Origin: Suilimivivens aceti
GTDB lineage: Bacteria; Bacillota; Clostridia; Lachnospirales; Lachnospiraceae
Assembly: GCF_025567405.1 (NCBI RefSeq)
Contig: NZ_JAOQKJ010000002.1
Location: forward strand, 124,001-188,000
Direction: 5' to 3'
DNA: 64,000 nt
Shown: positions 7,484 through 15,744 of the stretch, one piece after another
Layout of the letters: each line of letters starts with the position of its first letter
Position numbering within the stretch: position 1 is the first letter of the stretch
Notes under the pieces: model-generated
Databases searched by the model: none
What the model was told of the DNA's origin: nothing
Seen by the model: only the letters and a program-made list of their open reading frames with translations
Position numbers and translations under genes: made by a program

Positions 7484-7936
7484 TTATTTAATGATTTCGT
7501 CTGAATCAAGCACTATGGTAAAGGGACCGTCATTGATCAGGGAAACCATCATATGTGCACCGAAAATGCCTTGTTCAACAACAGGAATTTCCTTCCTGCA
7601 CTGTGACAGGAAATACTCATACAAGGCATTTGCCTGATCAGGTGTTCCTGCACCGATAAATGAGGGTCGGTTTCCATGCCTGCAATCGGCATATAATGTA
7701 AATTGTGAAATAATTAACAATTCTCCATTTACAGATTTAATATCCAGGTTTGTTTTCCCATTTTCATCTTCAAAAATACGAAGCTTCAAAAGTTTTTGGA
7801 ACATTTTATCTGCAATTTCTTCTGTATCAGTCTGACTGACCCCCAGCAATACCATAAATCCATGACCAATTTTACCGACAACTTCCTGATCCACACTAAC
7901 GGAGGCTTCCTGAACACGTTGAATGACTAATTTCAT
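7484..7936 (-). CDS. dtd: D-aminoacyl-tRNA deacylase
   Basis: Removes D-amino acids (and glycine mischarged on tRNA-Ala) from tRNA in the cytoplasm. The 150-residue length is typical. Both signature motifs are visible: S-Q-F-T-L (about residue 78) and N-D-G-P-F-T (about residue 138), which supplies the cross-subunit Gly-cisPro that excludes L-amino acids. It lies 56 bases downstream of the AI-2E-family permease. Confidence 0.95.
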   Translation of the reverse strand: MKLVIQRVQEASVSVDQEVVGKIGHGFMVLLGVSQTDTEEIADKMFQKLLKLRIFEDENGKTNLDIKSVNGELLIISQFTLYADCRHGNRPSFIGAGTPDQANALYEYFLSQCRKEIPVVEQGIFGAHMMVSLINDGPFTIVLDSDEIIK

Positions 7937-7992
7937 AATTTACTACTCTCCTATTTCTTCCAAGCATTTTTTATAGGTTTTACTGTAAGATA

Positions 7993-9312
7993 CTAATCTT
8001 CTTTCTTATCACTATTGTTATCATGAGTTGCTTTCTTCTTAAAGGAAAATTTAAAGAAAGGTTTCTCAAGGCTTTCATCTTTGGGAATCATATTTCTGCT
8101 TTCATCAATATAGTTCAGGTTAATATAATCGGTCGTTTTCACAGAAAGTTCCCGCTTACGTAGCACTTTTTCAACTAGGCGCTTGATAAAGGCATAAACA
8201 ACAGCAAAGAAAGGTACACCTATGATCATGCCAAGTACACCAAATAATCCTCCAAAAATAGTGATAGAAAAAATAACCCAGAATCCTGTCAATCCCGTTG
8301 ACTGCCCAAGGATCTTTGGCCCGATAAAATTACCATCCAGCTGTTGCAGGATCAAAATAAAGATCAGGAATGTCAGACATTTCATGGGACTGATCATTAG
8401 GACTAATAGTGCACTTGGAATAGCACCAAGGTAAGGGCCAAAGAATGGGATCACATTGGTAACACCTACAATTACACTAACCAGCAACGCATAGGGGATA
8501 TTCAAAAGCGTGGTTCCAATAAAACATAACAATCCAATAATGATAGAATCTACAATCTTTCCACTGATAAATCCAATAAAAGTATCACTGACAAAACGCA
8601 TATCGTGGATCAGTCCATTGGCATTTGATGTAGGAAAAATACTGTAGATAATTTTTTTAGTCTGTGCAGAAAAGGTTTCTTTGCTGAACAGAACGTAGAT
8701 GGAAATAATCAGACCAATGATCAGGTTCCACATAGCCTTTAAAACACTGATCAGACTTAGAGAAACTGTCCGCAGCAAAGATTCCATCTGGGGCAGCACA
8801 TTACTATTAACATAATGATTAAATTCGGTAGAATATGTGGTCATAAGCTGCTGTACAAGATTCTCAATATTTGGATTGGCTTCAAAATACTTGTCCATGA
8901 ATTTCATCAGATTGTTCACATAAATGGGAAGAGCCATGGAAATACTTTGAATACTGTTGATCAGGTTGGGGATCATAATAGAAAAGAAACCATAAACGAC
9001 TAAAATAACAATAATAATTGTCAGTGTGATAGAAATAAAACGGATTCCTTTCTTCTTTTTTGAGCTGATTTTCGATTTCCTTGTAAATGCCGGGATCAAA
9101 AATTTTCTTTCCAGTGTATTCACCAATGGTGTCAGCAGATAGGCCAGAATCATACCATAAAGAACAGGACTTGCAATCTTTACAATGGAATCTATTCTAG
9201 CTGAAAAACGATCCCAATGAAATAATAAATAATAAAAACAGATGGAAGCTGCAATTACAAGGAATGCAGTAATTCCAAAGTAGATGTATTTTTTTTCAAA
9301 TTTCAATTTCAT
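7993..9312 (-). CDS. AI-2E family transporter (UPF0118 type membrane protein)
   Basis: 439 residues with several hydrophobic helices, the long amphipathic middle segment typical of this family, and the conserved C-terminal stretch around GPYLGAIPSALL and GVPFFAVVYAF. Members are proposed to export autoinducer-2 or act as cation/proton antiporters; the sequence does not say which. It ends in a charged Lys/Asp-rich tail. It is divergent from the tyrosine recombinase, with an AT-rich palindrome between them. Confidence 0.88.
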   Translation of the reverse strand: MKLKFEKKYIYFGITAFLVIAASICFYYLLFHWDRFSARIDSIVKIASPVLYGMILAYLLTPLVNTLERKFLIPAFTRKSKISSKKKKGIRFISITLTIIIVILVVYGFFSIMIPNLINSIQSISMALPIYVNNLMKFMDKYFEANPNIENLVQQLMTTYSTEFNHYVNSNVLPQMESLLRTVSLSLISVLKAMWNLIIGLIISIYVLFSKETFSAQTKKIIYSIFPTSNANGLIHDMRFVSDTFIGFISGKIVDSIIIGLLCFIGTTLLNIPYALLVSVIVGVTNVIPFFGPYLGAIPSALLVLMISPMKCLTFLIFILILQQLDGNFIGPKILGQSTGLTGFWVIFSITIFGGLFGVLGMIIGVPFFAVVYAFIKRLVEKVLRKRELSVKTTDYINLNYIDESRNMIPKDESLEKPFFKFSFKKKATHDNNSDKKED

Positions 9313-9400
9313 TATATATTTGTTCCTTCCTCAAAATGTTAACTCATATTAATCTATCATACCATTATTTCTGAAAATATACTATGGATTCTTATTGATT

Positions 9401-9418
9401 TATGATAATATTATCATA
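9401..9418. promoter_or_regulatory. Perfect 18-base palindrome, Fur/PerR-like
   Basis: TATGATAATATTATCATA is a perfect inverted repeat between the divergent permease and recombinase genes. The core TGATAAT/ATTATCA equals the two half sites of a Fur box, but without the single central base of the 7-1-7 form. It is a candidate operator; AT-rich composition makes chance possible. Confidence 0.4.
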
Positions 9419-9444
9419 GTTTATAGGAACTGGAGGACTGAACA

Positions 9445-10497
9445 TTGGAAAACAGTAAAAATTATCATGACGAGCAAAGCATGATCAACATAACCCATAT
9501 GAGAGAAGTTCTTGCTACACTGCCGGGCTTCTGCAAAAGTTTTTTCCGCGGTATCCAGGAATATACTTCTTCACGGACACGTCTTGCTTATGCCTATGAT
9601 CTCCGGGTATTTTTTGAATTTTTGCATGATAATAACAGCATGTGCAAAAAACTGGAGATTACAGAATATCCTCTTTCTATCCTGGACAGTATCTGTAAGG
9701 AGGACATTGAGGAATATATGGATTATCTGAGTCTGTACAAAAAGGATGGTAAGGAATATACCAATAATGAACGCGGGAAAAAACGAAAGCTGTCTGCCTT
9801 AAAGAGCTTTTATAATTATTATTTCTGTGCAGAACAGATACAGACAAACCCGGCTGCCCTCGTACCTCTTCCCAAACAGCATGAAAAGGAAATCATCCGT
9901 CTGGATGCAGACGAAGTTGCCATGCTTCTTGACCAGGTCGAAGATGGAACAAAGTTGAGTGAGACCCAGCAGATCTATCATAAAAAAACAGTGATACGGG
10001 ATGTGGCACTTCTTACTCTTCTACTGGGAACCGGGATACGTGTTTCTGAATGTGTGGGACTGGACATCAATGATGTGGATTTTAAAAATAATGGAATTAA
10101 GATCAGACGAAAAGGCGGCTATGAAACTGTAGTTTACTTCGGAGATGAAGTGGCAGATGCACTACACGATTATCTGGAAAAGCGGCATCATATGATACCG
10201 ATTGAAGGTCATGAAAATGCACTGTTCTTATCCCTGCAGAACAGACGGATCACTGTCCGGGCTGTAGAAAATCTTGTAAAAAAATACGCTTCTACCGTAA
10301 CGACACTGAAAAAAATTACTCCTCACAAATTGAGAAGTACCTATGGTACTGCCCTCTACCAGGAAACCGGTGATATTTATCTGGTAGCAGATGTTCTTGG
10401 ACACAAGGATGTGAATACTACCCGAAAGCACTATGCAGCCCAGTCTGATATGCGTAAACGGAAGGCTGCCAATGCTGTACGCCTCAGAGAACCATAA
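9445..10497 (+). CDS. Tyrosine recombinase (XerC/XerD-like)
   Basis: 350 residues: an N-terminal SAM-like core-binding domain (about 30-130) and a C-terminal catalytic domain. The catalytic set is complete: R199 (GTGIRVSE), K223, H294-x-x-R297 (TPHKLRST), H320 (LGHKDVNTT) and nucleophile Y330. Start is a TTG at 9445 with GGAGG eight bases upstream; the first in-frame ATG (residue 13) has no such site. It is not flanked by att-like repeats or other mobile genes, so it is more likely a chromosomal Xer-type resolvase than a phage integrase. Its neighbours are yneA/lexA. Confidence 0.88.
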   Translation: MENSKNYHDEQSMINITHMREVLATLPGFCKSFFRGIQEYTSSRTRLAYAYDLRVFFEFLHDNNSMCKKLEITEYPLSILDSICKEDIEEYMDYLSLYKKDGKEYTNNERGKKRKLSALKSFYNYYFCAEQIQTNPAALVPLPKQHEKEIIRLDADEVAMLLDQVEDGTKLSETQQIYHKKTVIRDVALLTLLLGTGIRVSECVGLDINDVDFKNNGIKIRRKGGYETVVYFGDEVADALHDYLEKRHHMIPIEGHENALFLSLQNRRITVRAVENLVKKYASTVTTLKKITPHKLRSTYGTALYQETGDIYLVADVLGHKDVNTTRKHYAAQSDMRKRKAANAVRLREP

Positions 10498-10500
10498 TCT

Positions 10501-10875
10501 TTACTCTACAAATACATTGCTGTAATAGGGAAGAATGATATGCTGTCCATAGATAATAGTATCCTTTTCCATATGATTGATATTCATCACCTCTTTAATA
10601 TAATCATCATGAGAATCATAGAATTCACTGTCAGCGTACTGATCGGCATAATTCCAGAGAGTTTCTCCACTGGCTACAGTAACGCTTTTATAATACTTAT
10701 AGCTGATGTTATGATCTCCTGCCGCCTGGGCTCTGGAACCGATACTGAAGAAAGCACCGGAAATACCTATTGTTAAGAGTAAGGTTATAACAGTAATCAT
10801 AAGATGTCGTCTGAGCTGACGGCATCTTTTTTTCTTATTATTTCTGATCCTTCTTTCACTGATCTGATTATTCAT
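10501..10875 (-). CDS. yneA: LysM-domain SOS cell-division suppressor, YneA-like
   Basis: 124 residues: a basic N-terminus, one membrane helix (about 27-47), then a LysM domain (about 60-110, with A-S-G-E-T-L-W-N-Y-A and I-I-Y-G-Q-H-I-I-L-P). YneA in Bacillus delays septation during the SOS response and is divergent from lexA, exactly as here. The start at 10875 is set by GGGAGG; the frame from 10908 lacks one. Its promoter contains a LexA box in the spacer plus two further boxes downstream. The name is by context and architecture. Confidence 0.8.
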   Translation of the reverse strand: MNNQISERRIRNNKKKRCRQLRRHLMITVITLLLTIGISGAFFSIGSRAQAAGDHNISYKYYKSVTVASGETLWNYADQYADSEFYDSHDDYIKEVMNINHMEKDTIIYGQHIILPYYSNVFVE

Positions 10876-10912
10876 GATTCTGCCTCCCTGATAATCATCC
10901 TTATACAAATAT

Positions 10913-10939
10913 CGAACGTATGCTCCAAACGTTTGTTCT
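10913..10939 (-). promoter_or_regulatory. Two tandem LexA boxes in the yneA leader
   Basis: Forward-strand CGAAC-GTAT-GCTCC (10913-10926) and CAAAC-GTTT-GTTCT (10926-10939) each match the Bacillus consensus CGAAC-N4-GTTCG with two mismatches. They sit between the yneA promoter and its start codon. Confidence 0.6.
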
Positions 10940-10948
10940 TATGTTTTG

Positions 10949-10977
10949 ATTATATCGAACATACATTCCCATGTCAA
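10949..10977 (-). promoter_or_regulatory. yneA promoter with embedded LexA box
   Basis: A perfect consensus promoter on the minus strand: TTGACA (10972-10977), 17 bases, TATAAT (10949-10954). The spacer carries GGAAT-GTAT-GTTCG (10956-10969), a LexA box with two mismatches, so bound LexA would directly block RNA polymerase. Confidence 0.8.
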
Positions 10978-11009
10978 TAGATTATGTGCAAATAATCGAA
11001 CAAATATTT

Positions 11010-11049
11010 GGAATATATGTTTGCTTTCGGAAATGAGGTATGATATACT
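11010..11049 (+). promoter_or_regulatory. lexA promoter with weak LexA-like sites
   Basis: TTGCTT (11021-11026), 17 bases, TATACT (11044-11049). GGAATATATGTTTG (11010-11023) overlaps the -35, and CGAACAAATATTTG (10997-11010) lies just upstream. Both keep one good half site, as expected for weak autoregulation. Confidence 0.6.
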
Positions 11050-11127
11050 TTATTTATCAACTACTGAATCAAAATTGAAAGAACTGATACTGGCAGGTTA
11101 TCGGTCAGTGATATGGGAGGATCAAGC

Positions 11128-11742
11128 ATGGCATATGGTAAGATTTCAGCGAAGCAACAGGAAATACTGGATTATATTAAGGAAGAAATATTAAAGAGAG
11201 GTTATCCGCCGGCTGTTCGTGAGATCTGTGAAGCTGTGAATCTGAAATCCACCTCTTCCGTCCATTCCCACCTGGAAACACTTGAGAAGAATGGGTATAT
11301 CAAAAGGGATCCTACGAAGCCGCGTGCGATTGAAATCTGTGATGACAATTTTCAGATGGTACGTACTGAAATGGTAAGTCTTCCCGTGATCGGACAGGTG
11401 GCAGCCGGACAGCCGATCCTGGCTGAAGAGAATATTGAAAGCTACTTCCCTGTTCCAGCAGAGGTGGTACCTCATGGAGAATCCTTCATACTGAACGTCA
11501 AGGGAGATTCTATGATCAATGCAGGTATTTTTAACGGAGATCAGATTTTTGTCAATGCCTGTAATACTGCCAGAAATGGTGAGATTGTGGTTGCCCTGAT
11601 CGATGATTCTGCTACCGTCAAGACATTTTACAAAGAAGATGGACATATCCGTCTCCAGCCTGAAAATGATACCATGGATCCGATTATTGTCAATGACTGT
11701 CAGATTCTTGGAAAGGTATTTGGAATTTTCCGTATTTTATAA
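11128..11742 (+). CDS. lexA: LexA repressor, SOS regulator and self-cleaving protease
   Basis: Represses SOS genes and cleaves itself when RecA is activated. 204 residues from the ATG at 11128, chosen for GGGAGG seven bases upstream. N-terminal winged helix (S-S-V-H-S-H-L-E-T-L-E-K-N-G-Y-I, about 43-58), cleavage site A93-G94 in V-A-A-G-Q-P, and catalytic S128 (K-G-D-S-M) and K165 (A-T-V-K-T-F). All key residues are intact. It is divergent from the yneA-like gene with LexA boxes between, and is followed by a strong terminator. Confidence 0.97.
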   Translation: MAYGKISAKQQEILDYIKEEILKRGYPPAVREICEAVNLKSTSSVHSHLETLEKNGYIKRDPTKPRAIEICDDNFQMVRTEMVSLPVIGQVAAGQPILAEENIESYFPVPAEVVPHGESFILNVKGDSMINAGIFNGDQIFVNACNTARNGEIVVALIDDSATVKTFYKEDGHIRLQPENDTMDPIIVNDCQILGKVFGIFRIL

Positions 11743-11762
11743 CGGTTCAAAGTTCTATTTTT

Positions 11763-11818
11763 AAAAGGATGGGTCACAGTTCATAGATTTATCTGTGGAC
11801 TGTGACCCATCCTTTTTT
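11763..11818. terminator. Bidirectional terminator between lexA and the GH112 gene
   Basis: An 18-base stem, AAAAGGATGGGTCACAGT with ACTGTGACCCATCCTTTT, ends in T on the plus strand and in an A/T-rich run on the minus strand, serving both converging transcripts. Confidence 0.9.
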
Positions 11819-11826
11819 CTCATATA

Positions 11827-13989
11827 TTAAATATTATACCATTTAATTTCATTTGCCTCCATCTCCAAAGAGAAGCTGCTGCCATCGCCGCGGTAAACCA
11901 CGGTTTTCTGGTTTTCATAGGTGTTATTTACCACACAGAATTTACCATTTTTAACATAGGCATGAACCTCCACATTGAAATTGGAGCTGAACCACTGATG
12001 CAGTTCCTCTTCACCGTGAGTACTCCAGAGAATGCTGCGGTACAGGATGCGGCTGTTTTCAAAGCTGTAAGGCAGACCACTGATATAAACACAGCGTCCC
12101 CTTCCAAACTCATGGACTGCCATCTGCACCTCCTTCTCCTGCTGTACCAGAATTTCTGTACCTTCATAAGCAAAAATGTTCTTTTTTCCCTCGCCAAAAT
12201 CCACGGTTTTTATGGTATCTGCCAGAATGAAGTGATCTGGATGCTCCTCCCAGTTATATTTATCGTAGTTTAATGTAAATCCAGTTTCTTTTTCCACACC
12301 AAGCATGTCTGCAAGCTGGATGTAATGTCCCTGGAACTGGTGTCCGGAAGGCTCTCCGACACCGATAAAACCACCGCCGCTATATACAAACGCTCTGATT
12401 GCAGAAGAAATATCAGGATTCTCCCATATGCTGCCGCCAGTGTGAGCGGTATCTCCATCCCCTACATTGATGATCACATCCAGGTCTTTTAGGATTTTCC
12501 TGTCTGCCAGAATATCATCAAAGGAAATAAAGCTTACATCAAATGGCGCCCCACTCAATGCCTCAATAATTCCTGCATAGCTGTAATTCTGTTTCTGATA
12601 CAGTGCATGATGTACCATATGGCATCCCCAGCTTCTCATTTTTCCCCAGCTGTTTAGAACGGCTACCTTTTTAACACAATACGGGATGGTGTCCTTTGTA
12701 TTCGCATACAACTCCCGGAACTCATTGCACACACTCTCCACGTAGTCCAGAAATTCAGGGAAATCCAGAGTCAGCTTCAGATACCCGCCGTAACCAATTC
12801 TGTCAATTGGCTTTCTCAGGATGGCACGTCTTGCAGTAATCCAGTTCTCCTTTGCCTCCTTCACAGGGTCACCGCCCTCATGAAATGTATCAGGAAAGAA
12901 ATAAGGCAAAAATCTGCCCTCCGTGTATTTCACCCCTTCAATATCAGAGATGAGGCGAAGTGTGCTTCCATTTCCAACACTTCCTACTACTGCATCCAGA
13001 CCAATAGTGGCAAATTCTTCCATGAACGGTTCAGTTCCAATCCAGTGGTCACCCAGGAACATCATTGCCTCCTTGCCACACTCATGGGTAATATCCACCA
13101 TCTCTTTGGCAAGCCTTGCAACTTCTCTGCGCTGGAATGCCTGGAAATCCTTGAATTCCTTACTTGGTACACGATACTGATTATTGTAGTAACCCTGGTC
13201 AATGATATATTCGGGCCGGAACACATAGCCAGCCTCCTTTTCAAACTGTTCTAAGATATAGGGGCTGACAGAAGCAGAATAACCATACCAGTCCACATAT
13301 TTTTCCCTTTTTAACTCATCAAACATCAGAGTAAACTGATGGAAAAAGGTAGTATATCGAATTACATTCACATAAGGATGTGCGGCACAATAATTGCGAA
13401 GACGCTCCATGGAATATTTATGAGTCTTCGGCTGTCTCACATCAAACGTAATCTGATGCTCAAAGTTTTTCCAATTGTTAGTGACTGCATTGTACATATG
13501 TACCGGATCCCAGATAATATAAGCCAGAAAGCTGACGGTATATTCATGGAAAGGGATAGCATCGTGAACGATCACGCACCCCTTTTCCTCATCATATTCC
13601 CAGTGATCTACGGACACAACCTCCCCAGTCGAACGGTCAATAACCTCCCACCATCGTTTTCTGTCATCTCTGGTATTGACCATCATCAGTTCTTTGGAAA
13701 TACCCTTCATAAGAGGAATCAACAGCTCAGACTCCACAGCGGTATAAAAAGCAGTCATCACATAGCATTGCTGTACCTCATCCGGGTTTGCCTTTGCCCA
13801 CTCATTATCCTTTCGTGTGGTATAATAAGTAGCATATATTTTTGCCCCGGTCATAATCAGTTCCTTAGGGAACTCTGTACCATCGCAGTCACGGATGGCA
13901 TCAGCTCCCCAGCGGTTCATCAATTCTATCGTTTCAGGCACAACATCCAGATTAGTTGGAATGGTTACCCGTCCCTTTGTTATACTCAT
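11827..13989 (-). CDS. GH112 galactosyl-N-acetylhexosamine (lacto-N-biose/galacto-N-biose) phosphorylase
   Basis: Phosphorolyses a beta-1,3-galactosyl disaccharide to galactose-1-phosphate and a free HexNAc in the cytoplasm. 720 residues, the usual GH112 length, and no signal peptide. Family signatures are clear: GADAIRDCDGTEFPKEL near the N-terminus, YVDWYGYSASV, and FLGDHWIGTEPF, in which D314 corresponds (from memory) to the general acid Asp313 of the Bifidobacterium enzyme. Some GH112 members act on galactosyl-rhamnose instead, so the acceptor is not proven. The adjoining GH136-like genes and ABC importer favour lacto-N-biose. It is the last gene of a six-gene minus-strand cluster. Confidence 0.93.
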   Translation of the reverse strand: MSITKGRVTIPTNLDVVPETIELMNRWGADAIRDCDGTEFPKELIMTGAKIYATYYTTRKDNEWAKANPDEVQQCYVMTAFYTAVESELLIPLMKGISKELMMVNTRDDRKRWWEVIDRSTGEVVSVDHWEYDEEKGCVIVHDAIPFHEYTVSFLAYIIWDPVHMYNAVTNNWKNFEHQITFDVRQPKTHKYSMERLRNYCAAHPYVNVIRYTTFFHQFTLMFDELKREKYVDWYGYSASVSPYILEQFEKEAGYVFRPEYIIDQGYYNNQYRVPSKEFKDFQAFQRREVARLAKEMVDITHECGKEAMMFLGDHWIGTEPFMEEFATIGLDAVVGSVGNGSTLRLISDIEGVKYTEGRFLPYFFPDTFHEGGDPVKEAKENWITARRAILRKPIDRIGYGGYLKLTLDFPEFLDYVESVCNEFRELYANTKDTIPYCVKKVAVLNSWGKMRSWGCHMVHHALYQKQNYSYAGIIEALSGAPFDVSFISFDDILADRKILKDLDVIINVGDGDTAHTGGSIWENPDISSAIRAFVYSGGGFIGVGEPSGHQFQGHYIQLADMLGVEKETGFTLNYDKYNWEEHPDHFILADTIKTVDFGEGKKNIFAYEGTEILVQQEKEVQMAVHEFGRGRCVYISGLPYSFENSRILYRSILWSTHGEEELHQWFSSNFNVEVHAYVKNGKFCVVNNTYENQKTVVYRGDGSSFSLEMEANEIKWYNI

Positions 13990-14033
13990 CGGTATTTTCC
14001 TCCTGCAATAAATTAAGTCATTGCGGCAGCAGC

Positions 14034-15332
14034 TTACAACGGGATAATCGTATTATCCTCCTCGGTGTAGCTCCCACCATCCATCTTGTTACGGATAAAG
14101 GGTACACCTTCTCTCACATAAAAGATATTATGGGCAAGTAAAGCGTCTGGGTTCTCCGACGGGCTCACCGTGCCACCCAGGTCGTCAAAGCTCACATTAT
14201 ATCGAAAGGTATTGTGAATTGCCTCCTGTAAGCAAAACATAATGCATCCACCTTCGTTCTGTCTGCTGTAATTATATTCGTAAATGGTGCCATCACCAGA
14301 ATCTGCATCATAAGCCATCCCATCCTGATTCAGTCTGGTATCCGTGACCTCATTGTAACGAAACAGAGCATCCTTGCACTTCCAGGGCCAGATGCCTGCT
14401 GCTACTTTTCCGGCACGGTTTTCCGGCTTGTTGTAAATTCTGTCATTGATCTCGCAGGCAACAGAATCTGCTGTATTGTGTTCGATCAAAGGACGTAAAG
14501 CGTACATCGCAGTAATTCCATCACCTCCGGCAGCTTTCACATAATTGTCCCGGATGACAATATTCTCATGTCCATATTTCAGGAAGGCATCCTCAGGCAG
14601 CTCTGCACCCTTGAACTTGTCATGGGAATAGGTATAACCAACGGCGATCCCCCAGCGGCTAACTCTGTATACAAAGCATCCTGTCACAGTAATATCCTTA
14701 AAACGTGCCACACCAGTGGCTTTTTCATTGGCAGGCTTTAAAGCTGTCATATAAATGCCGCCATTGTTCATATGTTTGTCATAGACGTTACCATTGACAT
14801 CATGGATAGAAAGATTCTGCAGGATGATGCCGTTGCGTATTCCTTTATCCTTTGCCACTACAGCCACACCAGTACGGTTCATTTTATGAGGGGCACTATA
14901 GCTTTCTCCCGGAATTTCCAAAGCCCGGTTGCTGATCTCAATATCGTGGATGATTATATGCTCTGCATCGTACAAAAGTACTGCTGAGGATACATAGCCC
15001 TGATACACGTGATTGGGGGAATCCAGGGATGTTCCATAATCCTGGTACCAGATACCCTGTCCATCGGCTGCAATCAGGGGCATATTTCCCTCTTCCCCAT
15101 CCGGTGAATAAGCTCCAATTTCAATAGGATGTTCCTTCGTTCCACTGTCCTTAATCTGTAAAAATTGCCCTGTAAAAATAGAATTCTGAGCTAATAACAC
15201 TTTGTCGCCAGGTTTCAGTGTCAATCTGTTTATGGAAAAAAGGCTGGCAAAAGGGGAAGCCATGGTCAATCCGTCATTGGTATCACACCCCGTTTTCTGA
15301 TTGACATAAAATGTCCTGTATGAGCTTGTCAT
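14034..15332 (-). CDS. GH136-like lacto-N-biosidase catalytic subunit (right-handed beta-helix)
   Basis: 432 residues of parallel beta-helix repeats (many N-I-V-I-R-D-N-Y type turns). A segment NQDGMAYDADSGDG carries Asp residues seven apart (D339 and D346 counting from the upstream ATG), matching the spacing of the two catalytic Asp of GH136 enzymes as I recall them, preceded by GIWPWKCKDALFRYNEVTD. GH136 releases lacto-N-biose from lacto-N-tetraose. There is no signal peptide, so the protein would be cytoplasmic. The start at 15332 lies six bases after GGGAGG; the ATG at 15338 abuts the site. It overlaps the helper gene by 50 bases and precedes the GH112 gene. The alternative is another beta-helix glycosidase or lyase. 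Confidence 0.75.
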   Translation of the reverse strand: MTSSYRTFYVNQKTGCDTNDGLTMASPFASLFSINRLTLKPGDKVLLAQNSIFTGQFLQIKDSGTKEHPIEIGAYSPDGEEGNMPLIAADGQGIWYQDYGTSLDSPNHVYQGYVSSAVLLYDAEHIIIHDIEISNRALEIPGESYSAPHKMNRTGVAVVAKDKGIRNGIILQNLSIHDVNGNVYDKHMNNGGIYMTALKPANEKATGVARFKDITVTGCFVYRVSRWGIAVGYTYSHDKFKGAELPEDAFLKYGHENIVIRDNYVKAAGGDGITAMYALRPLIEHNTADSVACEINDRIYNKPENRAGKVAAGIWPWKCKDALFRYNEVTDTRLNQDGMAYDADSGDGTIYEYNYSRQNEGGCIMFCLQEAIHNTFRYNVSFDDLGGTVSPSENPDALLAHNIFYVREGVPFIRNKMDGGSYTEEDNTIIPL

Positions 15333-15744
15333 AGACATCCTCCCTCAGTCTTTTTTCGATAACCTGACGGACATCCTCATAATCGAACAGATCCCCATGA
15401 TAGCGTCCGAACAGATCCCGGTTATTTTCATAAAATGCCCGTTTTTCTTTTTCACTAAAGTCAGGACAGCGTCCCTGCTTTTTTATCTTTTCCGAGGGCT
15501 GCACGAAATCCAGCTTAAAACGGGTGAGTTCATATTGAAGATACATAGCCGGAGTGTAAAAATGAGGTCCATAAAAAAAATCCCCGGCTTTCTCTGCCTG
15601 CCTGTTTTTTTCATTTTTTTCTGCCCGTCTTTTCTCCAAAGCCCCGATGCCTGCATCTTCAATAAGTCCTAATTGTTTTGCAAGAAGAAGGGCTGCCTGT
15701 GCCTCCTTCCATTCCTTTTTATCCAGACAATATTTCTGATTCAT
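15283..15744 (-). CDS. Probable GH136 helper (LnbY/domain-I-like) subunit
   Basis: 153 residues, entirely helical in appearance and highly charged, with SurA/foldase-like segments: a Y-L-Q-Y-E-L-T-R-F-K-L-D-F stretch near 70-85, then F-S-E-K-E-K-R-A-F-Y-E-N-N-R-D-L-F and F-D-Y-E-D-V-R-Q-V-I-E-K-R-L-R. Known GH136 enzymes need a separate chaperone (LnbY) or a fused N-terminal helical domain. The position directly upstream of the beta-helix gene and the 50-base overlap fit that role. The ATG overlaps the TAA of the permease gene (TAATG), so it is translationally coupled. The role is inferred; no catalytic motif is seen. Confidence 0.6.
   Translation of the reverse strand: MNQKYCLDKKEWKEAQAALLLAKQLGLIEDAGIGALEKRRAEKNEKNRQAEKAGDFFYGPHFYTPAMYLQYELTRFKLDFVQPSEKIKKQGRCPDFSEKEKRAFYENNRDLFGRYHGDLFDYEDVRQVIEKRLREDVYDKLIQDILCQSENGV

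Noticed and set aside
9445..10497. Integrase of a phage or conjugative element
   Set aside because: No flanking att repeats, tRNA target, excisionase or phage genes; neighbours are housekeeping SOS and dtd genes.
14034..15332. Pectin lyase/polygalacturonase assignment for the beta-helix protein
   Set aside because: No pectinase catalytic motif seen; the D-x6-D segment, helper gene and GH112 neighbour fit GH136 better.
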